From Palsa-506 sp963836355 (GTDB taxonomy: Bacteria > Actinomycetota > Actinomycetes > Streptosporangiales > Streptosporangiaceae), in contig CAWIJO010000018.1 of assembly GCA_963836355.1 (NCBI GenBank), positions 1-64,000 of the forward strand: a stretch of 64,000 nt of DNA, read 5' to 3'. Each line of letters opens with the position of its first letter. The stretch's first letter is position 1. Shown piece after piece: positions 53,124 through 61,776 of this stretch. A model generated the notes under the pieces. That model was not told where the DNA came from. It worked only from the letters and a program-made list of their open reading frames with translations, and searched no databases. The position numbers and the translations under genes are program-made.

Positions 53124-55001
53124 TCACTGGCCGGTGACTTGGTGCCAGTTGGCGATGGACGGATGCCGCTGGGCGGCCGGGCCACCGCCGAAGGCGCGCA
53201 GGATGTTGCCGGTGATCCGCCGGATTACCGCGGCCGCGCAGCGCGCTCCGGCGCCGTGGCCAGCGGGCCGGCCATGGCGGGTGCACCCGCTGCGGTCGTG
53301 ACCGAGGGCGGGGATCCAGTTGGTCGTCCCGGTGTCCAGCACTCCGGCCCCGCTGCCGGGATCGGTGTAGTAAGTCATATCCGAGTAGAACGCGCCGATT
53401 TCCGTCTGGCCCAGGTCCAGCGGAATCGGCGAGTGCGCGAGGATCTGGACGTTGGCGGGATGGACCATCGCGGCATAGAAATGATCGACGTCCGAGCCGA
53501 CCACTCCTGGCACGGCTGACCCGGCCCGCAGGCCGGTCCCCCGGTATACCCAGGATGTGGCGTCCGCCACCACCAGGCTGACCTGGCGGCCGGGTTCGAG
53601 GAAGCCCGCGTACATCTCGCCGACGAAGGCGCTCTCCGGCCAGTTGGTCGGCGGCGATCCCCAGGTGTTGCCGGTGACCTGCAGCGGGCTGACCTTCCCG
53701 GCGAGCGGATCGGCCCGCGCGTCCCGGTAGTCCACCTCCTCGCGGCCGGGCCCGAGGGGCGAACTGTGCAGCCGGACATGCCGCAGGATCGGGCTGGCCC
53801 CGAAGAACACGATGTTCATGCCGTGGTCGTGCGCCGCCACCGCGGCGCGGCGCCCGGCGAGCGACCAGCACTCGTCATGGCCGAGGGACAGCAGCACCCG
53901 GTGATGCAGCAGGAAGCGCGGATGCTGGGCGATCGCGACGTCGGGCGCGTAGGTCACGTCCAGGCCGTGCTTCTCGGCGAACCGGACCAGCGGGTACTCC
54001 AGCTTCAGGAAGTTACCCGACCCGTCCTCGGAGCCGTAGGGCCGGTCGAAGGACACGACCCGCGCCCTGGAGCACAGCGGATACTGACCTGCCGGGCAGT
54101 TGCCCAGGCCCTGGTAGTAGTCGTAGCCGCCCCACGGGTTCCACGCCTGCCAGGTGAGCACGTCGTTCTGCACCACGTACGTGGCCCGGCTGGCGGGATC
54201 CCAGATCGTCAGCGGCACATAGCTCTGCTGCCCGCCGATGCCTACTAACTTGATCAGGTAGTCGCCCGGCAGGAACGCGGCGGACAACGTGAAGGATGCC
54301 GAGGCCGTCCAGTTGTCGCACGCAACCATATTGCGGCCGGGCGTGACCGGACACCGCGATTGACGCTTTCCGGCTATGTCCGCAGACTTCCATATCAGTC
54401 GGGCACCGGTGCCCTGGTAATAGCCCATCCGGAATGCCTCGGCGTGGAACGTGGCCGCGGCAGTCGAAACGTACAATTTGATCCGCTGGCCGGGCCGGGC
54501 ATAGGTCCGGTTAGCAAATCCGGCGATGCGGCCTTTCGGCTGGCGTATCTTCCAGGAGGTCGTGCCCGGCCGGTCGTTCTCCGCGCTGACCCAAGATGCC
54601 CGCCTGCCGTCCGGGCCGGGCCGGGTCCGGCCGGGCCGGGCCGGGATACCCCCCGCGACGCTGGCTCCGCTGCGGCCGGGCTGCCCGGCCGCGCGCGTAC
54701 CCTGCCCGGCCTGCGCTGCTCCGCCTGAACCAGGATCCTGCGACCTAACCTGCGGCTGCGCAGAACTCCCGGCCGTTGCCGATATATCGCTCAGGCCGTG
54801 CCTGGTGAGCACGACGCCAGCCGCCGCGACCGCCGCGAGCGCCGCGAGCGCGGCAAAGCCGGCCACCGCTGCCCGGGCAGCGGGCCGCCTGGGCCGGCCG
54901 CCATCAGGCCCATTCCCGGCGTGAATGGCTGAATCCTCCTGCGCGTCGCGATGCTGGCGTGAATGCGCCGGGCAGCCCGCCACCCGGCAGAAGAAGGGCA
55001 T
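53124..55001 (-). CDS. N,N-dimethylformamidase beta-subunit-like protein, membrane-anchored
   Basis: A membrane helix near the N-terminus (VAGFAALAALAAVAAAGVVL) is followed by a low-complexity linker and a large extracellular domain: WKIRQPKGRIAGFANRTYAR, IKLYVSTAAATFHAEAFRMG, YVPLTIWDPASRATYVVQND, LTWQAWNPWGGYDYYQGLG, LSLGHDECWSLAGRRAAVAA, GMNIVFFGASPILRHVRLHS and EMYAGFLEPGR. This is the DMFase large-subunit C-terminal fold that is widespread in actinobacterial secreted proteins; true DMFase activity is not implied. The start is uncertain (ATG 55001 or ATG 55085). It lies tail to tail with the SpoIIE gene. Confidence 0.8.
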   Translation of the reverse strand: MPFFCRVAGCPAHSRQHRDAQEDSAIHAGNGPDGGRPRRPAARAAVAGFAALAALAAVAAAGVVLTRHGLSDISATAGSSAQPQVRSQDPGSGGAAQAGQGTRAAGQPGRSGASVAGGIPARPGRTRPGPDGRRASWVSAENDRPGTTSWKIRQPKGRIAGFANRTYARPGQRIKLYVSTAAATFHAEAFRMGYYQGTGARLIWKSADIAGKRQSRCPVTPGRNMVACDNWTASASFTLSAAFLPGDYLIKLVGIGGQQSYVPLTIWDPASRATYVVQNDVLTWQAWNPWGGYDYYQGLGNCPAGQYPLCSRARVVSFDRPYGSEDGSGNFLKLEYPLVRFAEKHGLDVTYAPDVAIAQHPRFLLHHRVLLSLGHDECWSLAGRRAAVAAHDHGMNIVFFGASPILRHVRLHSSPLGPGREEVDYRDARADPLAGKVSPLQVTGNTWGSPPTNWPESAFVGEMYAGFLEPGRQVSLVVADATSWVYRGTGLRAGSAVPGVVGSDVDHFYAAMVHPANVQILAHSPIPLDLGQTEIGAFYSDMTYYTDPGSGAGVLDTGTTNWIPALGHDRSGCTRHGRPAGHGAGARCAAAVIRRITGNILRAFGGGPAAQRHPSIANWHQVTGQ

Positions 55002-55251
55002 CGCGGCCTGATCTTGCCGCGTCTGACCTCGCCCCGCATGACCTTCTCGCGGTGATCTTCTTAATGACAATCCTATAGTCGCCAAGCAAGTCCGGCAATA
55101 AAGCTTGCGCAGTCCGCCCGGTGCGCAGCCAGGTGAATGCGAATATGCCGAACTATGCGTCCGGGTGATTTACGGTGCTAGCGCGCGAATCATCAGTGAT
55201 CATGAAATAGGGTAGGCTCGCCTTGACCTCTCGGCATCAGGACGGCGGCAT

Positions 55252-56799
55252 ATGCATCCAGGGACGTGGCTGGCCCGGACTTGCGCCGGGATCGCGGTCA
55301 CTGCCCTGTGCGCCGGCGCCGTTACCGGCTGCGCGGCCCCGCCGCCGCGGCTGCTGCTCAGCGGGATCGTCGCGGATCACTCCGCGCCAGGCGGCATCCG
55401 GGCGGTGCCCGCCGAACCGGCCCTCGCGGATGCTGCGGGCAGCGGGGCATCCGGTGCCGCGGACCGGCGCTGGCTCGCTGCCAGCCCGGTGCCCGGCAGC
55501 ACCCCGGCGCAGCGCAGGCTGGCCCGCGGGGCGCTCATCGACCTCCGGCTGCTGACCCAGCCGGACGGCGCCATGGCGGCGGCCTGGTACGGGCACTGGA
55601 AATACGCCTGGCCCCGCGACTCAAGCTGGGCGGCGGCCGCCTTCGCGGCCTCCGGCCATTTCGCCGAGTCGCTGCGCATCCTTCGGTTCCTGGCCCGGGT
55701 TCAGTCCACCGACGGCAGCTTCGCCGCCAGGTACACGCTGGCCGGAGCGCCGGTGCGGACCGGGCTGGCGCCAGAGCTTGACGGCGACGGCTGGTTCCCG
55801 TGGGCGGTCTGGATCTGGTATGCCGAGCAGCCCGGCACCGCCGCGGCGCGCCGCGGGCTGGCCGGCCTGTGGCCGTCCGTCCGGCGGGCGGCAGCCGCGG
55901 CCGCCGCCGCGCTATCCTCCGGCGGGCTGCCGGCACCGTCGCCCGACTACTGGGAACAGCGGGTAGCCCAGCCGACGATCGGCACCGCCGGCCCGCTGCT
56001 GGCCGGCCTGCATGCGGCCATCCGGCTGGCGGCCAGCCTCGGCGACGACAGCGACGCCCGCCGGTGGGGGCAGTCGGCAGCGCGGCTGGACCGGGCAATT
56101 GAGCTTGCGTTTAAGCCGAATTTCAATCGGTTCCCGAGCGCGACCGGCGGCCCTCGGGCATGGTTCGCCCTGTTCGGGGCTGGGGCCGGCACCAAGCAGG
56201 CCGGGCTGCCCGCCGACGCCATGCTGAACGGCCCCGATGCGGCCGTCACCTTCCTCGGGCCGCCGTTCGAGCCGGCCAGCCCGGCGGTCGGCAGCGCCGT
56301 CGCCCGGGCGGCCCGGGCCCTGACGCTGCCCGACGGGGGGATCCTGCCGGGCACCACCTGGCGGGGGGACCGGAGCACCGCGTGGACCCCGGCGACCGGG
56401 TTCTTCGCGCTCTACGACGCCGCCTCCGGCGCCGCAGCCGCCGCCACCGCACGGCTGGACTGGCTGGCCGCCCACCGAACCGCGGCCGGGGCACTGCCGG
56501 AGCGGGTCAGCGGCGGCGGGCAGCCGGTGTCGGTCGCGCCGCTCGGCTGGACCTGCGCCATCGTGCTGCTGACGCTGGCGGCCCTGCGGCGCCCGCTGCC
56601 GGTGCCGTTAGCCAGCCGGCCGACGGCGAGCCCGGGCATCGTCGCGGCGCGGCGGCCCGGGGCGGCCGATCGCGGGACTGCGCACCAGCGCGACAGCGCC
56701 TCAGGCCCAGGCGGGAGCGCCCCGGTCTGGCGCTGGCGCGCCCGGCCGGGGCAGGCACGCGGGCCCGATGCACGTAGAGCAGCAGCCAGAGGTCGCTGA
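55252..56799 (+). CDS. Secreted GH15-like glycoside hydrolase (lipoprotein)
   Basis: The signal peptide with lipobox is IAVTALCAGAVTGC. The catalytic region is an (alpha/alpha)6 barrel of the glucoamylase/trehalase type: YGHWKYAWPRDSSWAAAAFA, LRFLARVQSTDGSFAARYTL, LDGDGWFPWAVWIWYAEQPG, SPDYWEQRVAQPTIGTAGPL and ILPGTTWRGDRSTAWTPATG. WPRDSSWAA resembles the first active-site block of GH15. The substrate is probably an alpha-glucan or a cell-surface glycan. Beyond about residue 450 the sequence is low-complexity and runs into a decayed glycosyltransferase copy on the other strand, so the natural end may be earlier. Confidence 0.8.
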   Translation: MHPGTWLARTCAGIAVTALCAGAVTGCAAPPPRLLLSGIVADHSAPGGIRAVPAEPALADAAGSGASGAADRRWLAASPVPGSTPAQRRLARGALIDLRLLTQPDGAMAAAWYGHWKYAWPRDSSWAAAAFAASGHFAESLRILRFLARVQSTDGSFAARYTLAGAPVRTGLAPELDGDGWFPWAVWIWYAEQPGTAAARRGLAGLWPSVRRAAAAAAAALSSGGLPAPSPDYWEQRVAQPTIGTAGPLLAGLHAAIRLAASLGDDSDARRWGQSAARLDRAIELAFKPNFNRFPSATGGPRAWFALFGAGAGTKQAGLPADAMLNGPDAAVTFLGPPFEPASPAVGSAVARAARALTLPDGGILPGTTWRGDRSTAWTPATGFFALYDAASGAAAAATARLDWLAAHRTAAGALPERVSGGGQPVSVAPLGWTCAIVLLTLAALRRPLPVPLASRPTASPGIVAARRPGAADRGTAHQRDSASGPGGSAPVWRWRARPGQARGPDARRAAARGR

Positions 56800-57320
56800 C
56801 ATGCCAGCTCCTGGCCAGCCCTAGTGGCGTGCCGGGCAGGGCAGGCCCGGGCGCTAGCCGCGCGACTTCTATCACCCAGAGCCTGCGCACGCCGGTCAGG
56901 GCCCGGCGCAGCCCAGGACCCTGGAGATTGGTGCCGATGAGCCTCGCCATCTTGGCTGGCGGCTCCTTCAGGGCGACGTCCCGCAGCTTGGGCAGCCCGT
57001 AAGGGTAGGCGGCGTCGAACGTGCGGGCGCCGTTGTCCTGGTAGTAAATGCCGTCACCCGGATGCGCATTCGCGGCGATGACCCGGTCAATGCCGCGGAT
57101 GTTGTCCCCGTGGCCGCCCGGGAGCCGCTCGGCGAACTGCGCGGGCAGCCGTGGCGGCCACTCGGCGACCACTGCCGCCGGGCCGCGCAGCGCGCTGAGC
57201 ATGATGCCGCAGGCCATGATGAGGATCATCAGCTCGAACAGCGCGAGCGGGCACGTTCGCCAGGCCGAGCGCGGCAAGGCAGGCCGCGTAGGCCGCGAGC
57301 CACCGGCGCCGCGACTCGCC
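56770..57320 (-). pseudogene. Decayed tandem copy of the membrane glycosyltransferase (C-terminal part)
   Basis: Pieces in two frames match the neighbouring glycosyltransferase. RRRWLAAYAACLAALGLANV corresponds to RRGWLAAYGLALTVAGLVNI there. GHGDNIRGIDRVIAANAHPG and FDAAYPYGLPKLRDVALKEP match HGDNIRLADTIVAGAWRPG and AAAYPYGLAALRNVALGRA. The end SDLWLLLYVHR matches SDIWLLLYRHR. The middle membrane part is deleted. It is a remnant of a tandem duplication. Confidence 0.7.
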
Positions 57321-57512
57321 CGCGTCCAGGCGGGACGGCGCGCAGCCAAAGCGGCCGGGCCGCGAATCCGCCCCGCTGGCCGACCTGCGGCGGCAGGGCA
57401 TCCGGCGGCTCGGCAGCAGGCCCGGCCGGCCTGCGCAGCACCGAGCTGCCGGGCAACTGCGAGCCATCGCGCAGCGGCGAGCCGCTGCGAGCCAGGCTGG
57501 CAGCTGCCCGGC

Positions 57513-59139
57513 TCATGGCAGCCGCCTGCTCCCGGTCGCGGGGTGCGACTGCCGCGGCGCCTGCAGCCGGGGGTGCGGCCGGCCCCGGTGCCGGTAGAGC
57601 AGCAGCCAGATGTCGCTTGGCCGCCAGAAGCGCACGAGCTGGAACCGCAGTCCGCGCAGCAGCGGCAGCCTGGCCGGCCAGGCGCGGCCGATCTTGACTA
57701 CCCATATCCTGCGGACTCCGGTGCGCCCGGCCGCGTACGGCGCGGGCTGGCAGGTAGGTGCCGGCCAGCGTGCCGGAGGGCAACGGGGCGCGGCCCAGGG
57801 CTACGTTGCGCAGCGCGGCCAGCCCGTAAGGATAGGCCGCCGCCATGTTCCTGGCATCGGCGCTGGCGTACAGGACCGCGTCACCGGGGCGCCAGGCCCC
57901 CGCCACGATGGTGTCGGCCAGCCGGATGTTGTCCCCGTGCGCGGCGGGCCGCCGGACATCGACCTGGGCCGGGATGGCGACGAGCGCCACCACGGCCAGC
58001 GCGATGACGCCGGCCGCCCGGCCGAGCGCAGCCAGCGCCGCGCCCGCGAGCAGCGCCAGCGCCGGCAGGCTGAACAGGACGTAGCGCAGCGTGTAGACGG
58101 GCTGCAGCAGCGACCCGGCCAGCAGCATCGCGGCCGGCAGCAGCAGCCAGGGCAGGCACAGCGCCGGCATGCTGGCAGGCCAGTCGGCGCTGGCCCTGGC
58201 CCGGCCGCGCCCGACGCTGATCGCGATGCCGCAGCCGATGACCAGCGCTGTGACGATGACCAGCGCGGACGGGCCGATCAGGTACTGCAGGGCGGCGAGC
58301 GTGCGGAGCCCCGGCTTCTTGAGCCAGTGCTCCTGCCCGCGCTGCGCCCAGGCAAGCGTGAGGACCGGGCTGGCAATGGCGATGGCGGCGGCCGCGGCAG
58401 CCAGCCAGCCGGCCAGCAGCGAGCGGCCCTTCGGCCGGCCAGGCTGGCGGCGCAGCGCGAGCGCCACCGTGAGCCCGTGCGCGGGGATGAGCGTCAGCGC
58501 GAAGATGTTGACCAGGCCCGCCACGGTCAGGGCCAGCCCGTAGGCCGCCAGCCAGCCGCGCCGCGGCTCGCTGCCGCCGAGCACCCGGACCAGCAGGTAG
58601 CTCGCGGTCACGGCCAGCGCGGTGACCAGCGCGTACGACCGTGCGTCCTGGCCGTGCCAGCTGACCTCGGGCAGGGCGGCGAAAGCCAGCCCGGCGAACA
58701 GCCCGGCCCGGGGTGAGACTAACCGTCGGCCTAACGCCGCCACCCCGGCCGCTGCCGTCGCCATTGCCAGCGCCGACGGCAGCCTGGTGGCCAGCTCGCC
58801 GGTCCCGGCCAGTCGCACATCCGCCCACATCATCATGTAATAGACGCCGTGCACGGCATCAATGTTGCTTAGCATCTGAAATAAGGCACCGAATGGCCGA
58901 TGGACCGCAGCCAGCGTGGCCGCCTCGTCCCGCCAGTACGACGGCCGCCGGATTCCGCATGCCGCCACGGCGAGCGTGACCGCCGGCGGGACGGCCCACA
59001 GCCAGGGCGGCCCGGCCGCATAGCTGGCCTGCGCGGTGCTTAGCTCACCTGGTTCTGTTTCGGCTTCTACAGCCGGGGCGGGAGGCTGCCCGGGGACGAC
59101 CGGCCTGCCGACGATGCCCGGCCGCCCAGGCGGCATCAT
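57513..59139 (-). CDS. Membrane glycosyltransferase (GT39/ArnT-like), possible C-terminal frameshift
   Basis: The start at ATG 59139 has GGGGAGGA upstream. About ten membrane helices (WLWAVPPAVTLAVAACGI, ALAMATAAAGVAALGRRLVS, GVIALAVVALVAIPAQVDVR). The first outer loop has SYWRDEAATLAAVHRPFGAL, with the acidic DE pair typical of GT-C glycosyltransferases. The extracytoplasmic C-terminal part reads AAHGDNIRLADTIVAGAWRP and AAAYPYGLAALRNVALGRAP. Near 57735 one base shifts the frame. The continuing frame reads RIWVVKIGRAWPARLPLLRG and SDIWLLLYRHRGR, then stops at 57513, in agreement with the tandem copy. It would transfer a sugar from a polyprenyl-phosphate donor outside the membrane. Confidence 0.75.
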
Positions 59140-59223
59140 GATCAGGTTCCTCCCCGGCAGGTCAGGCGACTGCTGGCGGGCCGGTGACACCCACCTGTAA
59201 CCGGGAGGATACCGAAAGCGACG

Positions 59224-60228
59224 TCATGAGCCGCGCATAGCGCGGATTGACTCCCGCAATGACCCCATCGTGGCGAGCACGGCCGATGGCTCGTACCCGC
59301 AGTGCGCCATGCAGTTCGCGCACCTCGGGTCCTTGCCGCGGCCGTAAGCGTCCCAGTCGGTCGTCTCGATGAGCTCCTTATACGTCTTGACGTACCCGTC
59401 GGACATCAGGTAGCAGGGCTTCTGCCAGCCGAGCAGCGAGTAAGACGGGATGCCCCAGGCGGTGCAGCCGAAGTCGGCCTTGCCCTCCAGGAAGTCGAGG
59501 AAGAGCGGGGAGTGATTGAGCCGCCAGCGCTGCCGGTTGCCGCCGCCGAACGCCTTGCGGAACAGTTCCCTGGTCTCGGTCACGCCGAGGAAGTGCTCCT
59601 GGTCCGGTGCCTTCTCGTAGGCGTACGCCGGCGAGATCATCATCTCGTCGACCTTCAGCTCGTCGTTCAGGTAGTCGAGCACGTCGATGACGGTCTGCGG
59701 GGTGTCGGTGTTGAAGAACGTGGTGTTCGTGGTCACCCGGAAGCCGCGCCGCTGACATTCCCTGATCGCCGCGACCGCCTCGTCGAAGACGCCGTCCTTG
59801 CAGACCGACTCGTCGTGCCGCTCGGCCAGCCCGTCGATGTGCACCGCCCAGGCGAAGTACCGCGATGGCTTGAACTTGTCCAGCTTCTTCGGGATCAGCA
59901 GCGCGTTCGTGCACAGGAACACGTACTTCTTCCGCTTGATCAGCTCGGCGACCAGCACGTCGATCTGCGGGTGCATGAGCGGCTCGCCGCCCGCGATGGA
60001 GACCATCGGCGCGCCGCATTCCTCGATCGCGGCCAGTGCGCGGGCGACCGGCATCCGCTGCTTCAGCAGGCTGGCCGGCTGCTGGATCTTGCCGCAGCCC
60101 GCGCACTTGAGGTTGCATGCGTACAGCGGCTCAAGCTCGACGAGCAGCGGGAACTTGTCCCGGCGAAGCACCTTCTGGCGCAGCAGGTAGGTTCCCACCC
60201 GGATGCTCTGGCGCAGCGGCATAGTCAT
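59224..60228 (-). CDS. hpnH: Adenosyl-hopene transferase HpnH (radical SAM)
   Basis: This 334-aa protein is full length for the family. The radical SAM cluster motif is ACNLKCAGC (Cys 38, 42, 45). Other conserved parts are MVSIAGGEPLMHPQIDVLVA, YVFLCTNALLIPKKLDKFKP, WAVHIDGLAERHDESVCKDG, MMISPAYAYEKAPDQEHFLG and the C-terminal Cys region DPRCANCMAHCGYEPSAV. HpnH adds the 5'-deoxyadenosyl group to diploptene, forming adenosylhopane, the first step of side-chain extension. Its start overlaps the stop of the HpnG-IspH gene (ATGA), so the two are co-translated. Confidence 0.95.
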   Translation of the reverse strand: MTMPLRQSIRVGTYLLRQKVLRRDKFPLLVELEPLYACNLKCAGCGKIQQPASLLKQRMPVARALAAIEECGAPMVSIAGGEPLMHPQIDVLVAELIKRKKYVFLCTNALLIPKKLDKFKPSRYFAWAVHIDGLAERHDESVCKDGVFDEAVAAIRECQRRGFRVTTNTTFFNTDTPQTVIDVLDYLNDELKVDEMMISPAYAYEKAPDQEHFLGVTETRELFRKAFGGGNRQRWRLNHSPLFLDFLEGKADFGCTAWGIPSYSLLGWQKPCYLMSDGYVKTYKELIETTDWDAYGRGKDPRCANCMAHCGYEPSAVLATMGSLRESIRAMRGS

Positions 60229-61724
60229 ATTTGCCTTACCTCCTTGGGCAGGCCGAACCGGATATTCTCAGTGGCGATCACGCGCTCGGTGACCTCGACC
60301 GGGCCGAGCCCGCCCAGCGCAGCGACGATCTCCTCAACCACGGCGGGCGGTGCCGATGCGCCGGCCGTCAGCCCGACCGTCGATACCCCGGCCAGCCAGC
60401 CGAGCTCGATGTCCCCGGCACCGTCGATCAGGTAGGCGGGCTTGCCCGCCCGCTCCGCCGTCTCCACCAGGCGGCGCGAGTTAGACGAATTGGCCGACCC
60501 GGCGACCAGCACCAGGTCGGACTCGGCAGCCACGGCACGGACCGCAAGCTGCCGGTTGGTGGTGGCATAGCAGATGTCATCGCTACCCGGCCCGCGCGCG
60601 GCCGGGAACCTCTCCAGCAGCTCGCTGGCGATCCCGCCTGCCTCGTCGGCGGACAGCGTGGTCTGCATCAGGTAAGCCACCTTGGCCGGATCCGGTGGCC
60701 GCAGCCTGGCCACGTCGGCCCCGTTTTCGATCAGGACGGCCGAGCCGGGCGCCTCGCCCAGCGTGCCCTCGACCTCCTCGTGCCCGGCGTGCCCGATCAG
60801 CGCCACCAGGTAGCCGTCGGCGGCGAACCGGCGGGCCTCCACGTGCACCTTCGAGACCAGCGGGCAGGTGGCGTCGACGGCGTCCAGCCCGCGCCGCGCC
60901 GCCTCCTCCCGTACCGCGGGCGACACGCCATGCGCGGAGAACACCACGGCGGCCCCGTCCGGGACCTCGCTGAGCTCGTCGACGAAGATCGCGCCGCGGC
61001 GTTCCAGGCCGGCCACCACGTGCGTGTTGTGCACGATCTGCTTGCGCACGTAGACCGGCGGGCCGTGCTTGTCCAGCGCCCGCTCGACGATCTCGATCGC
61101 CCGTTCCACGCCGGCGCAGAAGGACCGCGGCCCGGCCAGCACCACCCGCCGCCGCCCGGCCGCCGCGGCCCACCGCGCGAGCGCGGGCCCGGCCAGCCGC
61201 AGCGAGCGTAGCGCCGCCATGCCGGCGGCCAGCGTGGCCGGGCCGAGCGGCCGCTGCGGCGTGTCCGACACGGCCCGCAGCACGACAGCGGGCCGGTCCG
61301 CCGCGGCGGCCAGCAGCGGAACCGATTCCAGGTCGGCCACCAGGGCACCGGTGCCGGCCAGCCGGTCCCGCTCGGCGCCGCGGGCCAGCTTGCCCACGGT
61401 GGCGACCTGGCCGGCCCTGGCACGCAGGCCGGCCCGCCGCAGCTCACCGGCCAGCAGCGGCGCCGATGGGCAGCTGACGACCGTCTGACCGTCGCTGACC
61501 TGCGTTCCTACCACGAGATCGCCAGGTGACAGGTCACCGGTGAGACCGCCGCCGGTGCCGGCAATGGCCAGCATCCCAAACGGGATCGTCCGCAGTACTG
61601 CCGCCTGCTGCGCGGATTTTCTCGGCCCGTAGCCGGTCTGCCGGACGTCGCCGTCGGCGCCGATGCCGCGCCGGACCGCGCGTGCCTCCAGCCGGAGCGG
61701 CGAGCAGACGAGCAGCCGGTTCAT
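60225..61724 (-). CDS. ispH: HpnG nucleosidase - IspH reductase fusion
   Basis: This 499-aa protein has two enzymes. Residues 1-190 are a nucleoside-phosphorylase-like domain (LLVCSPLRLEARAVRRGIGA, GMLAIAGTGGGLTGDLSPGD, ALVADLESVPLLAAAADRPA) related to HpnG, which removes adenine from adenosylhopane. Residues 192-499 are IspH: VVLAGPRSFCAGVERAIEIV, FSAHGVSP, DAVDATCPLVSKVHVEARRF, ICYATTNRQLAV and GSANSSNSRRLVE. The three iron-sulfur cysteines are Cys 203, 287 and 385. IspH makes IPP and DMAPP from HMBPP. The fusion ties isoprenoid supply to hopanoid side-chain processing. Confidence 0.9.
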   Translation of the reverse strand: MNRLLVCSPLRLEARAVRRGIGADGDVRQTGYGPRKSAQQAAVLRTIPFGMLAIAGTGGGLTGDLSPGDLVVGTQVSDGQTVVSCPSAPLLAGELRRAGLRARAGQVATVGKLARGAERDRLAGTGALVADLESVPLLAAAADRPAVVLRAVSDTPQRPLGPATLAAGMAALRSLRLAGPALARWAAAAGRRRVVLAGPRSFCAGVERAIEIVERALDKHGPPVYVRKQIVHNTHVVAGLERRGAIFVDELSEVPDGAAVVFSAHGVSPAVREEAARRGLDAVDATCPLVSKVHVEARRFAADGYLVALIGHAGHEEVEGTLGEAPGSAVLIENGADVARLRPPDPAKVAYLMQTTLSADEAGGIASELLERFPAARGPGSDDICYATTNRQLAVRAVAAESDLVLVAGSANSSNSRRLVETAERAGKPAYLIDGAGDIELGWLAGVSTVGLTAGASAPPAVVEEIVAALGGLGPVEVTERVIATENIRFGLPKEVRQI

Positions 61725-61776
61725 CGCGTTCCTCCGCTCGGCCGGGCGGGCGCGCCCGGGGGCGCCAGCTGGCGGC

